Part shown: piece by piece, positions 54,599-64,000 of the stretch | Position numbering within the stretch: position 1 is the stretch's first letter | How the letters are laid out: each line of letters starts with the position of its first letter | Source of the DNA: Eudoraea adriatica DSM 19308 | GTDB taxonomy: Bacteria > Bacteroidota > Bacteroidia > Flavobacteriales > Flavobacteriaceae | Direction: 5' to 3' | DNA length: 64,000 nucleotides | Assembly: GCF_000382125.1 (NCBI RefSeq) | Contig: NZ_KB907555.1 | Location: forward strand, 1-64,000 | The notes under the pieces: generated by a model | Told to the model about the DNA's origin: nothing | The model's input: only the letters and a program-made list of their open reading frames with translations | The model's database searches: none | Made by a program: the position numbers and the translations under genes

Positions 54599-57517
54599 AT
54601 GCTTATGGGGAAAAACCTACTTTCTTTTCTATTATTTGCTTTATTACAGGTAGCCCAGGGTCAATATGCTCCATTGGTTAGCACAGATACTTTGTCCCAG
54701 TTAGAATGGGTAAATGACAAGTATAATGCGATGTCAGTGGAAGAAAAGGTTGGCCAATTATTTATGGTAATGGCATCTTCAGGGGAAGACAAAGCTGCCG
54801 TTCAAAGAATCAAAGGATTTATTAAGGATCACGATATTGGAGGACTAATTTTTTCTAAAGGCGGCCCCATGCGTCAGGCTAAGCAGACCAATGAATATCA
54901 GTCCCTGGCAAAAATACCTCTGCTCATAGGAATGGATGCCGAATGGGGATTGGCAATGAGACTGGATTCTACCTACTCGTTTCCATGGAATATGACCCTG
55001 GGTGCAATCGGGGATACTGCAATTGTGGCAAGAGTAGGAAATCAAATAGGCAGGCACGCAAATAGACTTGGGGTACATATCAATTTTGCACCGGATATTG
55101 ATATAAACATCGATCCTAGAAATCCAATAATTGGAAATCGGTCTTTTGGCGAAGACAGGGAGAATGTCGCATTGAAAGGAATTGCTTTTATGAAGGGCAT
55201 GGAAAAAGCAGGAGTTCTTTCAAGCGGGAAACACTTTCCGGGTCATGGAGATACCTTTGTAGATTCTCATAAATCGTTACCCACCTTGGATTTTACCAGG
55301 CAACGACTTGACAGCATTGAATTATACCCTTATAAGAGGCTAATAAAAGAGGGGCTTAGCAGTGTCATGGTAGCACATTTAAATGTTCCCGAATTGGAGC
55401 CTGAAAATAAGCGGCCGTCATCCTTATCCAAAAACATCATTACCAATGTGCTTAAAAATCAGTTGAATTTTGAAGGATTGGTGTTTACGGATGCATTGAA
55501 TATGAGAGGAGTTTCTGACTTCGCAAACAATGGAATAACCGAGTTAGAAGCATTTTTGGCAGGCAACGATATTTTGCTGATGCCCAAGGATTTTTTAAAA
55601 AGCAAGGAAACTTTTATAAAGGCCTATCAGAAAGGGCTTATAACAGAGCAACGACTGGCCTATTCCGTCAAAAAAATATTAATGGCCAAATTCAAGGCTG
55701 GCCTAAATGAATACCGGGCTATAGATACGGAGAATCTTATTGAGGATCTGAATGGTCCTGAAAATGAGGTAATCTATGAAGAGGCCATAGAAAGCGCAAT
55801 TACAGTTATAAGAGACAGGCTCAACCTTGTTGGGATCAAGAAACTTGAGAACAAGAAGATTGCCTATGTGAAATTTGGAGATGGAGTGAATACGCCTTTT
55901 TTGGAAGCATTAAATAAATACGCGGAGGTAACACAGGTAAATGGCAGTGATATTGCTACACTTAAAAAGAAGCTTTTTGATTTTAATCTGATTATAATCG
56001 GATTTCATAAGAGTAATGAAAGTCCCTGGAAACCTTATAAATTTACTCAAAAAGAACTTTTTTGGCTTCAGGAAATTTCCAGACAAAGGACTTCAAACGT
56101 ATTACTAAATGTATTTGCCAAACCTTATGCTCTCTCGGATATAACTATGTTTAAGGATATTGACGGGATACTTGTTGCATATCAGAATAGCCCACTTGCA
56201 CAGCAGAAAGCCGCGGAAGTGCTTTTTGGAGCAATTCCGGCAAAGGGCATATTACCGGTCACGGTAAGTCCGGAGTTTCCTGTGAATACTTCAGTAAAAA
56301 CAGAATCGCTAATGCGCTTAGGGTACAGCTTGCCTGAGAGGGTTGGCATGAGTTCTTCAAAGCTTGCCGAAGTAGATCAATTGGTTCAAAACGGGTTGGA
56401 CTCTTTAATGTATCCCGGAGCTCAGGTTTTAATTGCCAGAAAAGGCAAAGTTATTTATAATAAAGCTTTCGGTAAACCCACTTATGAGTCTGAAAATAAA
56501 TTAACTACCGATAATATATTTGATCTTGCATCACTGACAAAAATTCTCTCAACCCTCCCAGCAGTAATGAAAATGGAAGAGGATGGTAAAATAGCTTTGA
56601 ATGATACTTTTCAGGATTTAATACCGGAGTATGCAGATACGGAGATTAAGGATGTAACAGTGCTTAAAGCGTTAAGTCACTACGGCAGGTTACCATCCTG
56701 GATTGCCTTTTACCTGGAGACTTTAAATGAGAAAAGAAGACCTTCTCCGGAATTCTACAGGAGCAACCCGGCTGATGGTTTTTCTATTAAGGTTACGGAC
56801 AGGATGTATCTGAAAGACTCGTATAAGGACTCCATTTATAGTCGAATAGGAAGGCAGGGGCTAAAATCAAATAGATACAGGTACAGTGATGTTCCCTATT
56901 ACGTCTTTAAAAAATACATTGAGGAAACCTATAATTCCGGTTTGGATAATTTAATGGATAATTTCCTTTTCAAGCCTCTGGGAGCAAACCATACTGCGTA
57001 TAATCCGTTAAAAAAATTCCCTATTAATACCATAGTCCCTTCTGAGGTAGATAACTATTACAGATACCAGCTTGTTCAGGGATATGTGCACGATATGGGA
57101 GCGGCAATGCAAGGCGGGGTAGGAGGGCATGCAGGTTTGTTCAGCAATGCAAATGATGTGGCAAAAATTATGCAAATGTATATTCAGGGAGGCTATTACG
57201 GTGGGGAAAGATTTTTAAATCCAAGGACCATTGAAAAATTCAATAAGTGCTATTTCTGCGATAAGAAGGTAAGACGGGGCGTAGGTTTCGATAAACCCCA
57301 GTTGGAGGATAAGGGACCTACCTGTGGTTGCGTGTCCAGAAAAAGTTTCGGTCACAGTGGTTTTACGGGGACTTTTACCTGGGCAGATCCGGAAGAGGAA
57401 ATCGTATATGTTTTCCTGTCCAACAGGACTTATCCTTCTGCCACAAACAGGCTTTTGGTGAAATCAGAACTGCGAACAAGGATTCAGAAGGCAATTTATG
57501 ATTCTCTTATCAATTAG
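54599..57517 (+). CDS. GH3 (NagZ-like) glycosidase fused to a beta-lactamase-like serine hydrolase
   Basis: A 972-residue exported protein (signal to about Gln20). Residues about 35-380 are a GH3 domain with the NagZ-type catalytic loop KHFPGHGDT followed by DSH (His216, Asp222, His224) and the nucleophile region FTDALNMRG (Asp298). About 400-570 is a GH3 C-terminal-like alpha/beta domain. About 585-970 is a class C beta-lactamase/transpeptidase-like domain with SLTK (Ser645, Lys648), a YSD motif in place of YxN, and HSG in place of KTG. It likely removes N-acetylglucosamine from wall fragments and cuts peptide or ester bonds in the periplasm. Fusions of this type are known in Bacteroidota. 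Confidence 0.92.
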   Translation: MLMGKNLLSFLLFALLQVAQGQYAPLVSTDTLSQLEWVNDKYNAMSVEEKVGQLFMVMASSGEDKAAVQRIKGFIKDHDIGGLIFSKGGPMRQAKQTNEYQSLAKIPLLIGMDAEWGLAMRLDSTYSFPWNMTLGAIGDTAIVARVGNQIGRHANRLGVHINFAPDIDINIDPRNPIIGNRSFGEDRENVALKGIAFMKGMEKAGVLSSGKHFPGHGDTFVDSHKSLPTLDFTRQRLDSIELYPYKRLIKEGLSSVMVAHLNVPELEPENKRPSSLSKNIITNVLKNQLNFEGLVFTDALNMRGVSDFANNGITELEAFLAGNDILLMPKDFLKSKETFIKAYQKGLITEQRLAYSVKKILMAKFKAGLNEYRAIDTENLIEDLNGPENEVIYEEAIESAITVIRDRLNLVGIKKLENKKIAYVKFGDGVNTPFLEALNKYAEVTQVNGSDIATLKKKLFDFNLIIIGFHKSNESPWKPYKFTQKELFWLQEISRQRTSNVLLNVFAKPYALSDITMFKDIDGILVAYQNSPLAQQKAAEVLFGAIPAKGILPVTVSPEFPVNTSVKTESLMRLGYSLPERVGMSSSKLAEVDQLVQNGLDSLMYPGAQVLIARKGKVIYNKAFGKPTYESENKLTTDNIFDLASLTKILSTLPAVMKMEEDGKIALNDTFQDLIPEYADTEIKDVTVLKALSHYGRLPSWIAFYLETLNEKRRPSPEFYRSNPADGFSIKVTDRMYLKDSYKDSIYSRIGRQGLKSNRYRYSDVPYYVFKKYIEETYNSGLDNLMDNFLFKPLGANHTAYNPLKKFPINTIVPSEVDNYYRYQLVQGYVHDMGAAMQGGVGGHAGLFSNANDVAKIMQMYIQGGYYGGERFLNPRTIEKFNKCYFCDKKVRRGVGFDKPQLEDKGPTCGCVSRKSFGHSGFTGTFTWADPEEEIVYVFLSNRTYPSATNRLLVKSELRTRIQKAIYDSLIN

Positions 57518-57615
57518 GCTGCAATTTAAATCTTAGATTTGTGTTATAAATAGGTTGTAGTCCTCTGCACGATATTTAAGAGACTAATATACAACGATTT
57601 AAATCAGTTGATTAA

Positions 57616-58758
57616 ATGAAAATAGCTATTGTTTGTTACCCGACATTTGGCGGAAGTGGAGTTGTTGCAACCGAATTAGGGATTGCTTTGGCAAATAGGG
57701 GGCATGAGATACATTTTATTACGTACAGGCAGCCGGTCCGATTGGAACTATTGAGCAGTAGAATCCATTTTCATGAGGTGCATGTGCCTGAATATCCGCT
57801 TTTTCATTACCAACCTTATGAACTGGCGCTTTCGAGCAAACTTGTGGATACTATAAAGCTATACGGAATAGAATTACTGCATGTACATTATGCAATACCG
57901 CATGCTTATGCAGGCTATATGGCAAAGAAAATACTGGAAGAAGACGGGATTTATATTCCCATGATCACAACTTTGCACGGCACGGATATTACCTTGGTGG
58001 GGAACCATCCTTTTTACAAACCTGCAGTAAACTTCAGCATTAATAAAAGTGATGTAGTTACCTCAGTATCAGAAGATTTAAAACAAAAAACATTAGATTT
58101 TTTCGATGTTAAAAAGGAAATTGAGGTAGTCCCCAACTTTATAGATAAAACAAAATACAGTTTAGAATTTACGGATTGTCAGCGAACTCTCATGGCGGAT
58201 GAAGATGAAAAGATAATTACCCATATAAGTAACTTTCGAAAAGTAAAGCATATTCCGGATGTTATTCATGTTTTCAACGGCATACAAAAGCAATTACCGG
58301 CAAAACTGATTATGGTTGGTGAAGGTCCTGAAAAGGAGCATGCTGAATTTTTATGTGAACAATTAGGAATAACGGATAAGGTTGTATTTCTGGGAAACAG
58401 TAATGAAATAGACAGAATCCTGTGCTTCTCGGATCTGTTTTTACTGCCATCTAAATCGGAAAGCTTTGGTTTAGCTGCTTTGGAAGCAATGATTAACAGG
58501 ACTCCGGTAATATCGAGTAATACAGGTGGTATTCCTGAGGTCAATATTGACGGGGTAACAGGTTTTTTGAGTGATGTGAATGACGTGGATGATATGGTTA
58601 AAAATGCTTTGAAAATACTCAGTGATGATGCGGTGCTGGCGGAATTCAAGGAAAATGCTTATCAGGTTGCTCTTAATTTTGATATAAAGAACGTATTACC
58701 TCTGTATGAGGCAATCTATGAAAAAGCTTATAAGGCACACTATAACAACTCTTATTAA
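57616..58758 (+). CDS. bshA: N-acetyl-alpha-D-glucosaminyl L-malate synthase BshA
   Basis: A 380-residue GT4 glycosyltransferase. The N-terminus CYPTFGGSGVVATELGIALANRGHEIHFIT-type sequence (7-36) closely resembles Bacillus BshA, and HGTDITLVG near 123 and SESFGLAALEAM near 285 (the E-x7-E donor site) are in place. It joins GlcNAc from UDP-GlcNAc to L-malate, the first step of bacillithiol synthesis. Bacillithiol as the main low-molecular-weight thiol fits Bacteroidota. The small lipoprotein gene follows by 11 bases. Confidence 0.94.
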   Translation: MKIAIVCYPTFGGSGVVATELGIALANRGHEIHFITYRQPVRLELLSSRIHFHEVHVPEYPLFHYQPYELALSSKLVDTIKLYGIELLHVHYAIPHAYAGYMAKKILEEDGIYIPMITTLHGTDITLVGNHPFYKPAVNFSINKSDVVTSVSEDLKQKTLDFFDVKKEIEVVPNFIDKTKYSLEFTDCQRTLMADEDEKIITHISNFRKVKHIPDVIHVFNGIQKQLPAKLIMVGEGPEKEHAEFLCEQLGITDKVVFLGNSNEIDRILCFSDLFLLPSKSESFGLAALEAMINRTPVISSNTGGIPEVNIDGVTGFLSDVNDVDDMVKNALKILSDDAVLAEFKENAYQVALNFDIKNVLPLYEAIYEKAYKAHYNNSY

Positions 58759-58769
58759 CGCAACTTCTA

Positions 58770-59231
58770 ATGAGAACTATTATTTTAGGGCTTTTAATGT
58801 TAGTGGGAACTTGTGGCAGTCAAAAGGATAAGACTAGTGATATGAATTATCAGGTTTCTGCAGAAAACCCATTAATGCTGGTAATAAGTGATAATTATGG
58901 AGGTACGGAAACAGAAGAGTTGCTTGTCATAAGGGATTATAAGACCTTAAAGAAGTTTTTTGCCAAGATAAACATGACTCGAAAACCGGGACTCCCGGTT
59001 CCGGAAATAGATTTTAATAAAGAAATGGTTGTTGTTTATTGCAGCGGAAAAACTACAGATACCGATACTCCGGAATTAAAGAGGATGGAAGATAGGGATG
59101 ATAAAATGGTCTTTGCCCGGGTTCTTGCTGCTAATCAAAAAAAAGATACTCTTACTGCTGTTTTAATGCCCTTTCATCTATATAAAATGCCACTTACCGA
59201 GAAGGAAATTAGCCTAAGCAAAGAAGAATAA
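58770..59231 (+). CDS. Small lipoprotein, PrcB-like C-terminal domain
   Basis: 153 residues with a lipoprotein signal (LMLVGTC, Cys15). The mature part has a repeated pattern around LLVIRDYKTLKKFFAKIN (51-68), then VPEIDFNKEMVVVYCSG, which fits the PrcB-like domain seen in small Bacteroidota lipoproteins. The function is unknown, possibly protease or inhibitor interaction. The 11-base gap to bshA suggests cotranscription. The domain call is tentative. Confidence 0.65.
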   Translation: MRTIILGLLMLVGTCGSQKDKTSDMNYQVSAENPLMLVISDNYGGTETEELLVIRDYKTLKKFFAKINMTRKPGLPVPEIDFNKEMVVVYCSGKTTDTDTPELKRMEDRDDKMVFARVLAANQKKDTLTAVLMPFHLYKMPLTEKEISLSKEE

Positions 59232-59311
59232 TTCCCTGTATTAATTTTCTGTTTCATATCGAAGATTTCTGCACTTGAAGGTAATAAGTAGGAATCGTAT
59301 TTAATGGGTAG

Positions 59312-59319
59312 TAATTTTG
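59312..59319 (+). promoter_or_regulatory. Candidate -7 element of the OmpA-family gene
   Basis: TAATTTTG matches TAnnTTTG and lies 28 bases before the OmpA-family ATG. No TTTG is seen at the -33 distance. Confidence 0.4.
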
Positions 59320-59347
59320 TATTGTAATAGTCCTAAATCATTACATT

Positions 59348-60568
59348 ATGAAATCCTACGTAACAGTAGCCATTGCTATTCTTCTCATTGGTACAACCTC
59401 ATTTTATGCACAGGAAGAAACTCAATCGATACAACAGGAACAACTTCAGTCAGAAGAACTGGAAGAATTGCAATTAACAGCTAAAGACAGTATGGTGGTC
59501 AGCTCATGGATGGTAGGTCTTGGCTGGAATTTTGTGAATGATTCAGGAGACAGATTAAATAATTTCACCAAAATCAAGGATTATTGGAATGGTGTTGCTT
59601 TTCCTTCCAGAGTTAATATTGGCCGTTATTTCAGGAGTGGAATTGGCCTGGAGGCAATTGCCTCGTACAACAAGTACAAAGAAGGTAATATCATAGATGG
59701 CATTGTAAACCCTGAGGATAAGGATTATTTTGGTTTTGATACCAGGGTTAGCTATGATTTAAACAAACTAGTAGGTCAGACTGGCTTTTTTGATCCTTAT
59801 GTTGGAGTAGGAGCAGGCTATACATACGCCAATGATCTTGGAAGAGGAACTTATAATGCGGTAATCGGGTTCAGGACCTGGTTTTCAGATAGGTGGGGAC
59901 TAGACTTTAGTTCTTCAGGGAAGTGGTCCTTTGGAAATGAGGCTTCTAACCACGTACAGCACGCTGTAGGGGCAGTTTATCAATTCAATATAGAAAAGGG
60001 TCTGACCAAAAAAGGACTTGAAAAATTGGCCTTAATAGAGGCCATGGAGAAGGAGTTACAGAGAGTCTCAGATTCAATTGACGAGGCACAGGCGGCAGAA
60101 GCGGCAGCAGTAGCTCTTGCAGAAAGATTGGCAAGGGAAAAAGAGGAGGCAAGAATTGCAGCCGAAAAAAGGGCCGAACAGGAAGCAGCTGATTTACAGA
60201 AGCAGAAAATGGATGAACTGGCCAAACTTAATAAAGTGTATTTTAGGTTTGATTCTTCTCATTTAGTGAGTTCAGACCATGCAAAACTAGATGAACTGGT
60301 GGCTTTTATGAATAAATATCCGGATGTCGTCATTGAAGTTAAAGGACATGCCGATGCAAGGGGAGGCACCGATTATAATATGAAGCTATCGCAACGGAGG
60401 GCAGATAGTACTGTTAAATATATAATCAGTGCTGGTATAAGCAGTGACCGGATCTATGCCAAGGGGTATGGGGAGACTCAGATTTCAAATGGATGTACAG
60501 ATGGAGTAAGATGCAACAATGAAGAACATGAACAAAATAGAATAACTGAATATGAAATTGTGAAGTGA
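59348..60568 (+). CDS. OmpA-family outer-membrane protein
   Basis: 406 residues with a signal peptide (ending near FYAQ, 21). An N-terminal eight-stranded beta-barrel (about 45-215) contains GVGAGYTYANDLGRG and ends in the aromatic strand AVGAVYQFNI. A charged Ala/Glu coiled coil follows (about 225-290). The C-terminal OmpA/Pal domain (about 295-405) binds peptidoglycan: VYFRFDSSHL, VIEVKGHADARGGTDYN, SQRRADSTVKYI and NRITEYEIV. It ties the outer membrane to the wall. The overall architecture resembles the OmpA-like porins common in this family. Confidence 0.94.
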   Translation: MKSYVTVAIAILLIGTTSFYAQEETQSIQQEQLQSEELEELQLTAKDSMVVSSWMVGLGWNFVNDSGDRLNNFTKIKDYWNGVAFPSRVNIGRYFRSGIGLEAIASYNKYKEGNIIDGIVNPEDKDYFGFDTRVSYDLNKLVGQTGFFDPYVGVGAGYTYANDLGRGTYNAVIGFRTWFSDRWGLDFSSSGKWSFGNEASNHVQHAVGAVYQFNIEKGLTKKGLEKLALIEAMEKELQRVSDSIDEAQAAEAAAVALAERLAREKEEARIAAEKRAEQEAADLQKQKMDELAKLNKVYFRFDSSHLVSSDHAKLDELVAFMNKYPDVVIEVKGHADARGGTDYNMKLSQRRADSTVKYIISAGISSDRIYAKGYGETQISNGCTDGVRCNNEEHEQNRITEYEIVK

Positions 60569-60978
60569 GCTAATACCTTCTTAGCATATATAAATAACAG
60601 CACATTGAAGTCATAAATAGCGTAGAGCAGTAATTAAATAATTGTTGAGACAATTGGTTATTCCTGTACCAAGAAACTAATTTGGGATACAAATTAATTC
60701 TGTACAAGATCAAATTAATAAATTTACCTGATCTAATTAAATATAGATTACCAAGATTTTCATAACAGGAGCCAGTTCACGTCTTAAATGTGAAATTTTA
60801 AATTTAATTCGGATTAAAAAGAACATTATTAAATATTTGAATCCAAATTCATAAAATGCTATCATGCCAGCATTTACTGATAATTCTGTAATAATCAATC
60901 TCTCAAATTTCCTTAGCGAAAAATGTTATGCATTATTCAAAGAAAACGAATCACGAACTATAGGAAGACAGAAAATAA
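60569..60978. other. 410-base intergenic region before the MBOAT gene
   Basis: A+T-rich, no recognised gene or strong hairpin. One short open frame (60864-60989, 41 codons plus stop) runs into the start of the MBOAT gene; it has no recognisable similarity and is not called. This marks the border between the core block and the low-G+C tail. Confidence 0.5.
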
Positions 60979-62427
60979 ATGCTTTTTAACTCAATAGATT
61001 TTGCGATTTTTTTACCAATTATATTTTTCATATACTGGTTTTTGGTAAATAAAAATCTAAAGCTTCAGAACCTGCTGGTCGTTTTAGGTAGTTATGTATT
61101 TTATGGCTGGTGGGATTGGAGGTTCTTATCCTTAATAATCTTCAGTACAATTGTAGACTATACGGTAGGTCAAAAATTAAGATCAGCGGTTAACGAATCG
61201 AATAGGAAAATTTTGCTTTGGACAAGCATACTGGTGAATCTTGGATTTTTAGGATTTTTCAAATATTACAATTTCTTCCTTGATAATTTCGTAACTGCAT
61301 TTTCGTTTTTTGGCTCAGAAATACAAGCAAATTCATTGAACATTATACTACCTGTAGGGATTAGTTTTTATACATTCCAAACTTTGAGTTATACGATCGA
61401 CGTGTATAAAAGAAAACTTGAACCAACAAGGGACTTTCTGGCATTTTCGGCATTTGTTAGTTTTTTTCCCCAACTAGTTGCAGGACCAATAGAAAGAGCA
61501 ACCAACCTATTGCCACAGTTCTATAAAAAAAGAACGTTTAATTACAATAAGGCAGTTGATGGATTAAGACAAATTTTATGGGGCTTATTTAAAAAAATTG
61601 TTATTGCCGACAATTCTGCACAAATAGCGAACGAAATATTTAATAATTCAGCGGATTATTCTGGGAGTACCTTAGTCCTGGGTGCTATATTTTTTACATT
61701 TCAAATTTATGGTGATTTCTCTGGATATTCTGATATAGCTATTGGTACTTCACGACTTTTTGGATTTAACTTAATGCAGAATTTTGCCTTTCCCTATTTT
61801 TCAAGGGATATTGCCGAGTTTTGGAGACGCTGGCATATTTCGCTCTCGACTTGGTTCAGAGATTACCTATATATTCCAATAGGTGGCAGTCGGGGAGGTA
61901 CTTCGATGAAGGTCAGAAATACCTTTATTATTTTCATAATCAGTGGTTTTTGGCACGGTGCTAATTGGACGTTTATATTTTGGGGTGTATTAAATGCTTT
62001 GTATTTTTTACCATTACTTTTACTAAACAGGAATAGAACTAATACTGATACCGTTGCACCTGGGAAGTACTTACCATCTTCTAAGGAATTTTATCAGATA
62101 GGAATTACGTTTGGTTTAACTGTATTGGCCTGGATATTTTTTAGGGCCGAAAATATTGGCCATGCTTTTAGTTATTTGTCTACGATTTTTTCAAAATCTC
62201 TATTTGAAACACCTAAATTCTTTGGGATGCGAACAGCTATATCTACATTGTTCTTAATAATAATATTTATAATAATTGAATGGTTAGGAAGAAATGAACA
62301 ATATGCAATTGCCAAACTAGGATTTACTTCGAAAAAATCAGTCAGATATGTTATCTATTATTCAATTATATTAGCAATCTTTTTATTTATGGGTCAACAG
62401 CAACAGTTTATTTATTTTCAATTTTAA
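60979..62427 (+). CDS. MBOAT-family O-acyltransferase (AlgI/DltB-like)
   Basis: A 482-residue polytopic inner-membrane protein with about 11-12 hydrophobic segments. Signature sequences are SYVFYGWWDWRF (38-49), LPVGISFYTFQTLSYTIDVY near 127-146, FFPQLVAGPIERA near 168, the GDFSGYSDIA loop near 250, FWRRWHISLSTWFRDYLYIP near 285 and SGFWHGANWTFIFWG with the catalytic His near 330. Members move acyl groups, usually acetyl, across the membrane onto polysaccharides or teichoic acids. An SGNH-like protein gene follows by seven bases, the normal partner that completes acyl transfer in the periplasm. Confidence 0.95.
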   Translation: MLFNSIDFAIFLPIIFFIYWFLVNKNLKLQNLLVVLGSYVFYGWWDWRFLSLIIFSTIVDYTVGQKLRSAVNESNRKILLWTSILVNLGFLGFFKYYNFFLDNFVTAFSFFGSEIQANSLNIILPVGISFYTFQTLSYTIDVYKRKLEPTRDFLAFSAFVSFFPQLVAGPIERATNLLPQFYKKRTFNYNKAVDGLRQILWGLFKKIVIADNSAQIANEIFNNSADYSGSTLVLGAIFFTFQIYGDFSGYSDIAIGTSRLFGFNLMQNFAFPYFSRDIAEFWRRWHISLSTWFRDYLYIPIGGSRGGTSMKVRNTFIIFIISGFWHGANWTFIFWGVLNALYFLPLLLLNRNRTNTDTVAPGKYLPSSKEFYQIGITFGLTVLAWIFFRAENIGHAFSYLSTIFSKSLFETPKFFGMRTAISTLFLIIIFIIIEWLGRNEQYAIAKLGFTSKKSVRYVIYYSIILAIFLFMGQQQQFIYFQF

Positions 62428-62434
62428 GTTTCAT

Positions 62435-63340
62435 ATGAAAGCATTTCTTAAGAAAACAATAATCTTCTTAGTACCATTGGCCATATTTTTTAGTGCAATG
62501 GAACCTTTATTAAGAAATATACCTAATGATTACAGTTATAAAAACAATTATTTAATGAATAATTCAAATAAAATCTCCAAACTGTTCTTAGGAAGTTCGC
62601 ATACCTATTATGGTATAAATCCAGATTTTATTTCGGGAAATTCATTTAACGGTAGTCACATATCACAATCTATTAATCTTGATTATGAAATCCTTAAAAA
62701 ATATAAAAACAATTGGGAAGCCCTAGAATATTTAATGATACCCATTGATTATTTCACTTTATTTTCAAGAATGAGAAATGGAGTGGAATATTGGAGAGTA
62801 AAGAATTATAATTTGTATTATGATATTCAACTGTCGAGTAAATTATCGGAGAATTCGGAACTATTGAGTATTAATTTAAAATCAAACATTAAAAGAGTCG
62901 TTTCCTATTATTTATTGAACAAAACACCTATAACCTGTTCAAAATTAGGGTATGGAAATATTTACGTAAAGAGCAAGGACTTGGCTGAAACTGGAAAGAC
63001 GGCAGCAATCAGACATACAACTAAAGATTTTTCAAAACTAAACGAGACTATTAAAATATTAGAAGAAATAATAGATTGGGCCTCTATAAACAATACTAAA
63101 ATAATATTTTACACCACTCCTGCTTATACAACATATGTTTCAAACCTTGATGCAGATCAACTTGAATTAACTATAAACACGATAAACAAACTCGTTGAAA
63201 AAAATACTAATTGTAGCTATTTTAACTTGCTTGAAGATTCTGATTTTTATGCATCAGATTTTTCAGATGCTGACCATTTAAATCAAGAAGGTGCAAAAAA
63301 ATTATCTATGAAATTAAATGAATTAATTATTACCCAATAA
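62435..63340 (+). CDS. Membrane-anchored SGNH/DltD-like partner of the MBOAT acyltransferase
   Basis: 301 residues with an N-terminal signal anchor (IIFLVPLAIFFSAM, about 9-22) and an extracytoplasmic body. LFLGSSHTYYGIN (50-62) is a block I-type GSS motif giving the candidate nucleophile Ser. SDADHLNQEGAKKLS near 277-291 gives the Asp-x-x-His pair of the SGNH fold. It is probably the O-acetyltransferase or acyl carrier of the pair, acting on a cell-surface polysaccharide. The gene is very A+T-rich. Confidence 0.8.
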   Translation: MKAFLKKTIIFLVPLAIFFSAMEPLLRNIPNDYSYKNNYLMNNSNKISKLFLGSSHTYYGINPDFISGNSFNGSHISQSINLDYEILKKYKNNWEALEYLMIPIDYFTLFSRMRNGVEYWRVKNYNLYYDIQLSSKLSENSELLSINLKSNIKRVVSYYLLNKTPITCSKLGYGNIYVKSKDLAETGKTAAIRHTTKDFSKLNETIKILEEIIDWASINNTKIIFYTTPAYTTYVSNLDADQLELTINTINKLVEKNTNCSYFNLLEDSDFYASDFSDADHLNQEGAKKLSMKLNELIITQ

Positions 63341-64000
63341 AAGTTAGAACGAACAATAAAGGCCATTCCTAGAAAGGGATTTAGTGGTAAATAGAATGGA
63401 AATGTGAATAATGAAAATGAATTATAAATTGAAATAGTAGTTTTACATACTTTACTCTTATAATTTTCTGTATTTAAGTTTCAATTTCATTTTATTAAAT
63501 AGGGATTTAAAACCAGGTTTAGCAGTTTTGACATTAATTTAATAATATACCTTTAAGATAATTCAAATTACTGGCATACAGATTCCCACAGATCATCTGA
63601 CTTTTATTTACGCTGGACTATTTAGACAAGTTGAGAAAAAGTAACATTGAAAGTTTTTCTGGAAATATTCAAATTGATCATGTTGATTGGTTTGATCTAC
63701 TTGATGAACGTTTTGTGAACTATCGGGGGAATACCTTGTAAAAAATGTTCGTAAATAATTTATATCTGATTATAAAGATATTCAGGGATTAAAAAATTAT
63801 AGAGATCCAACAAATGGTAACCCTGGATCGGTAGGGCAAACGCCGTATAACGAGACTGAAGTAGTATTTCCTTAGGATGAAAGTAATATCATCTAATTAC
63901 AATGTTATGTAAATTACAATAAGAAGGTATTTAATTTCAACTGATGAGTAAGGGCTGCGTATAATGATTATTGCTGCTGGAGTATGATGGAAAGAGGTAA
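63341..64000. other. 660-base tail without an intact gene
   Basis: Almost entirely A+T-rich, with no gene I can support. The second half holds three short open fragments in two different frames on the plus strand (63546-63644, 63601-63741 and 63759-63875). Their translations look protein-like rather than random, for example VDWFDLLDERFVNYRGN and NYRDPTNGNPGS. They may be the remains of a decayed gene; no family was recognised. Confidence 0.35.

Noticed and set aside
60864-60989. 41-codon open frame running into the MBOAT start
   Set aside because: No recognisable similarity, no clear ribosome site, and its end overlaps the MBOAT start; not enough to call a gene.

Overview
The window reads as chromosomal DNA of a Bacteroidota bacterium, most likely a (marine-type) member of the Flavobacteriaceae. 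The signs are a SusC/SusD pair, many lipoproteins and sulfatases, promoters of the TTTG / TAnnTTTG type, A+T-rich intergenic DNA, a bacillithiol gene (bshA), and gene neighbourhoods familiar from that family (tsaD divergent to tamB; RidA, LptD, amidase and MlaD in a row). No species can be named from sequence alone.

Region 1 (1-30.4 kb) is accessory glycan metabolism. After a tRNA-Ser(GCT) comes a plus-strand run: lipoprotein esterase, BASS-type symporter, GH9 glycosidase and sulfatase. Facing it on the minus strand are a large FG-GAP/ASPIC lipoprotein, SusD, SusC, a GH130 phosphorylase resembling 4-O-beta-mannosyl-glucose phosphorylase, and a sodium:solute symporter. An AraC-type regulator is divergent from the symporter. 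A plus-strand block follows: a GMC dehydrogenase with a Cys cluster, its gluconate-2-dehydrogenase-subunit-3-like partner, an exported TIM-barrel epimerase/isomerase-like protein, and a second sulfatase that overlaps it. A third sulfatase and an exported GH130 protein lie on the minus strand. A VanX-like dipeptidase, an acetyl-xylan-esterase-like hydrolase and a Tat-type Gfo/Idh/MocA oxidoreductase close the region. Together these look like a polysaccharide utilization locus for a sulfated, probably esterified, manno/gluco-configured glycan. It carries a module that could oxidise glycosides at C3. This substrate assignment is inference.

Region 2 (30.4-60.6 kb) is core genome. It holds a THUMP-like methyltransferase, an AI-2E transporter, a DUF4159 protein, rsmE, a TfoX-like protein, tsaD and TamB. 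A glycolysis group follows: class I aldolase fbaB, a phosphofructokinase with pyrophosphate-type active-site residues, an ATP-type pfkA, and gap. Then come an N-acetylglucosamine-kinase-like protein, RidA, LptD, an amidase, MlaD, two Fe-S electron-transfer proteins, a conserved protein of unknown function, a GH3/beta-lactamase-like fusion, bshA, a small lipoprotein and an OmpA-family protein.

Region 3 (60.6-64 kb) is visibly richer in A+T. It has an MBOAT O-acyltransferase and a membrane-anchored SGNH-like partner, a cassette typical of cell-surface polysaccharide acylation. The final 660 bases hold no intact gene but several short open fragments in different frames that may be a decayed gene.

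Three strong hairpin terminators (about 9325, 40211 and 45049), a few promoter candidates and one operator-like palindrome are listed. No CRISPR array, insertion sequence or complete mobile element was seen.
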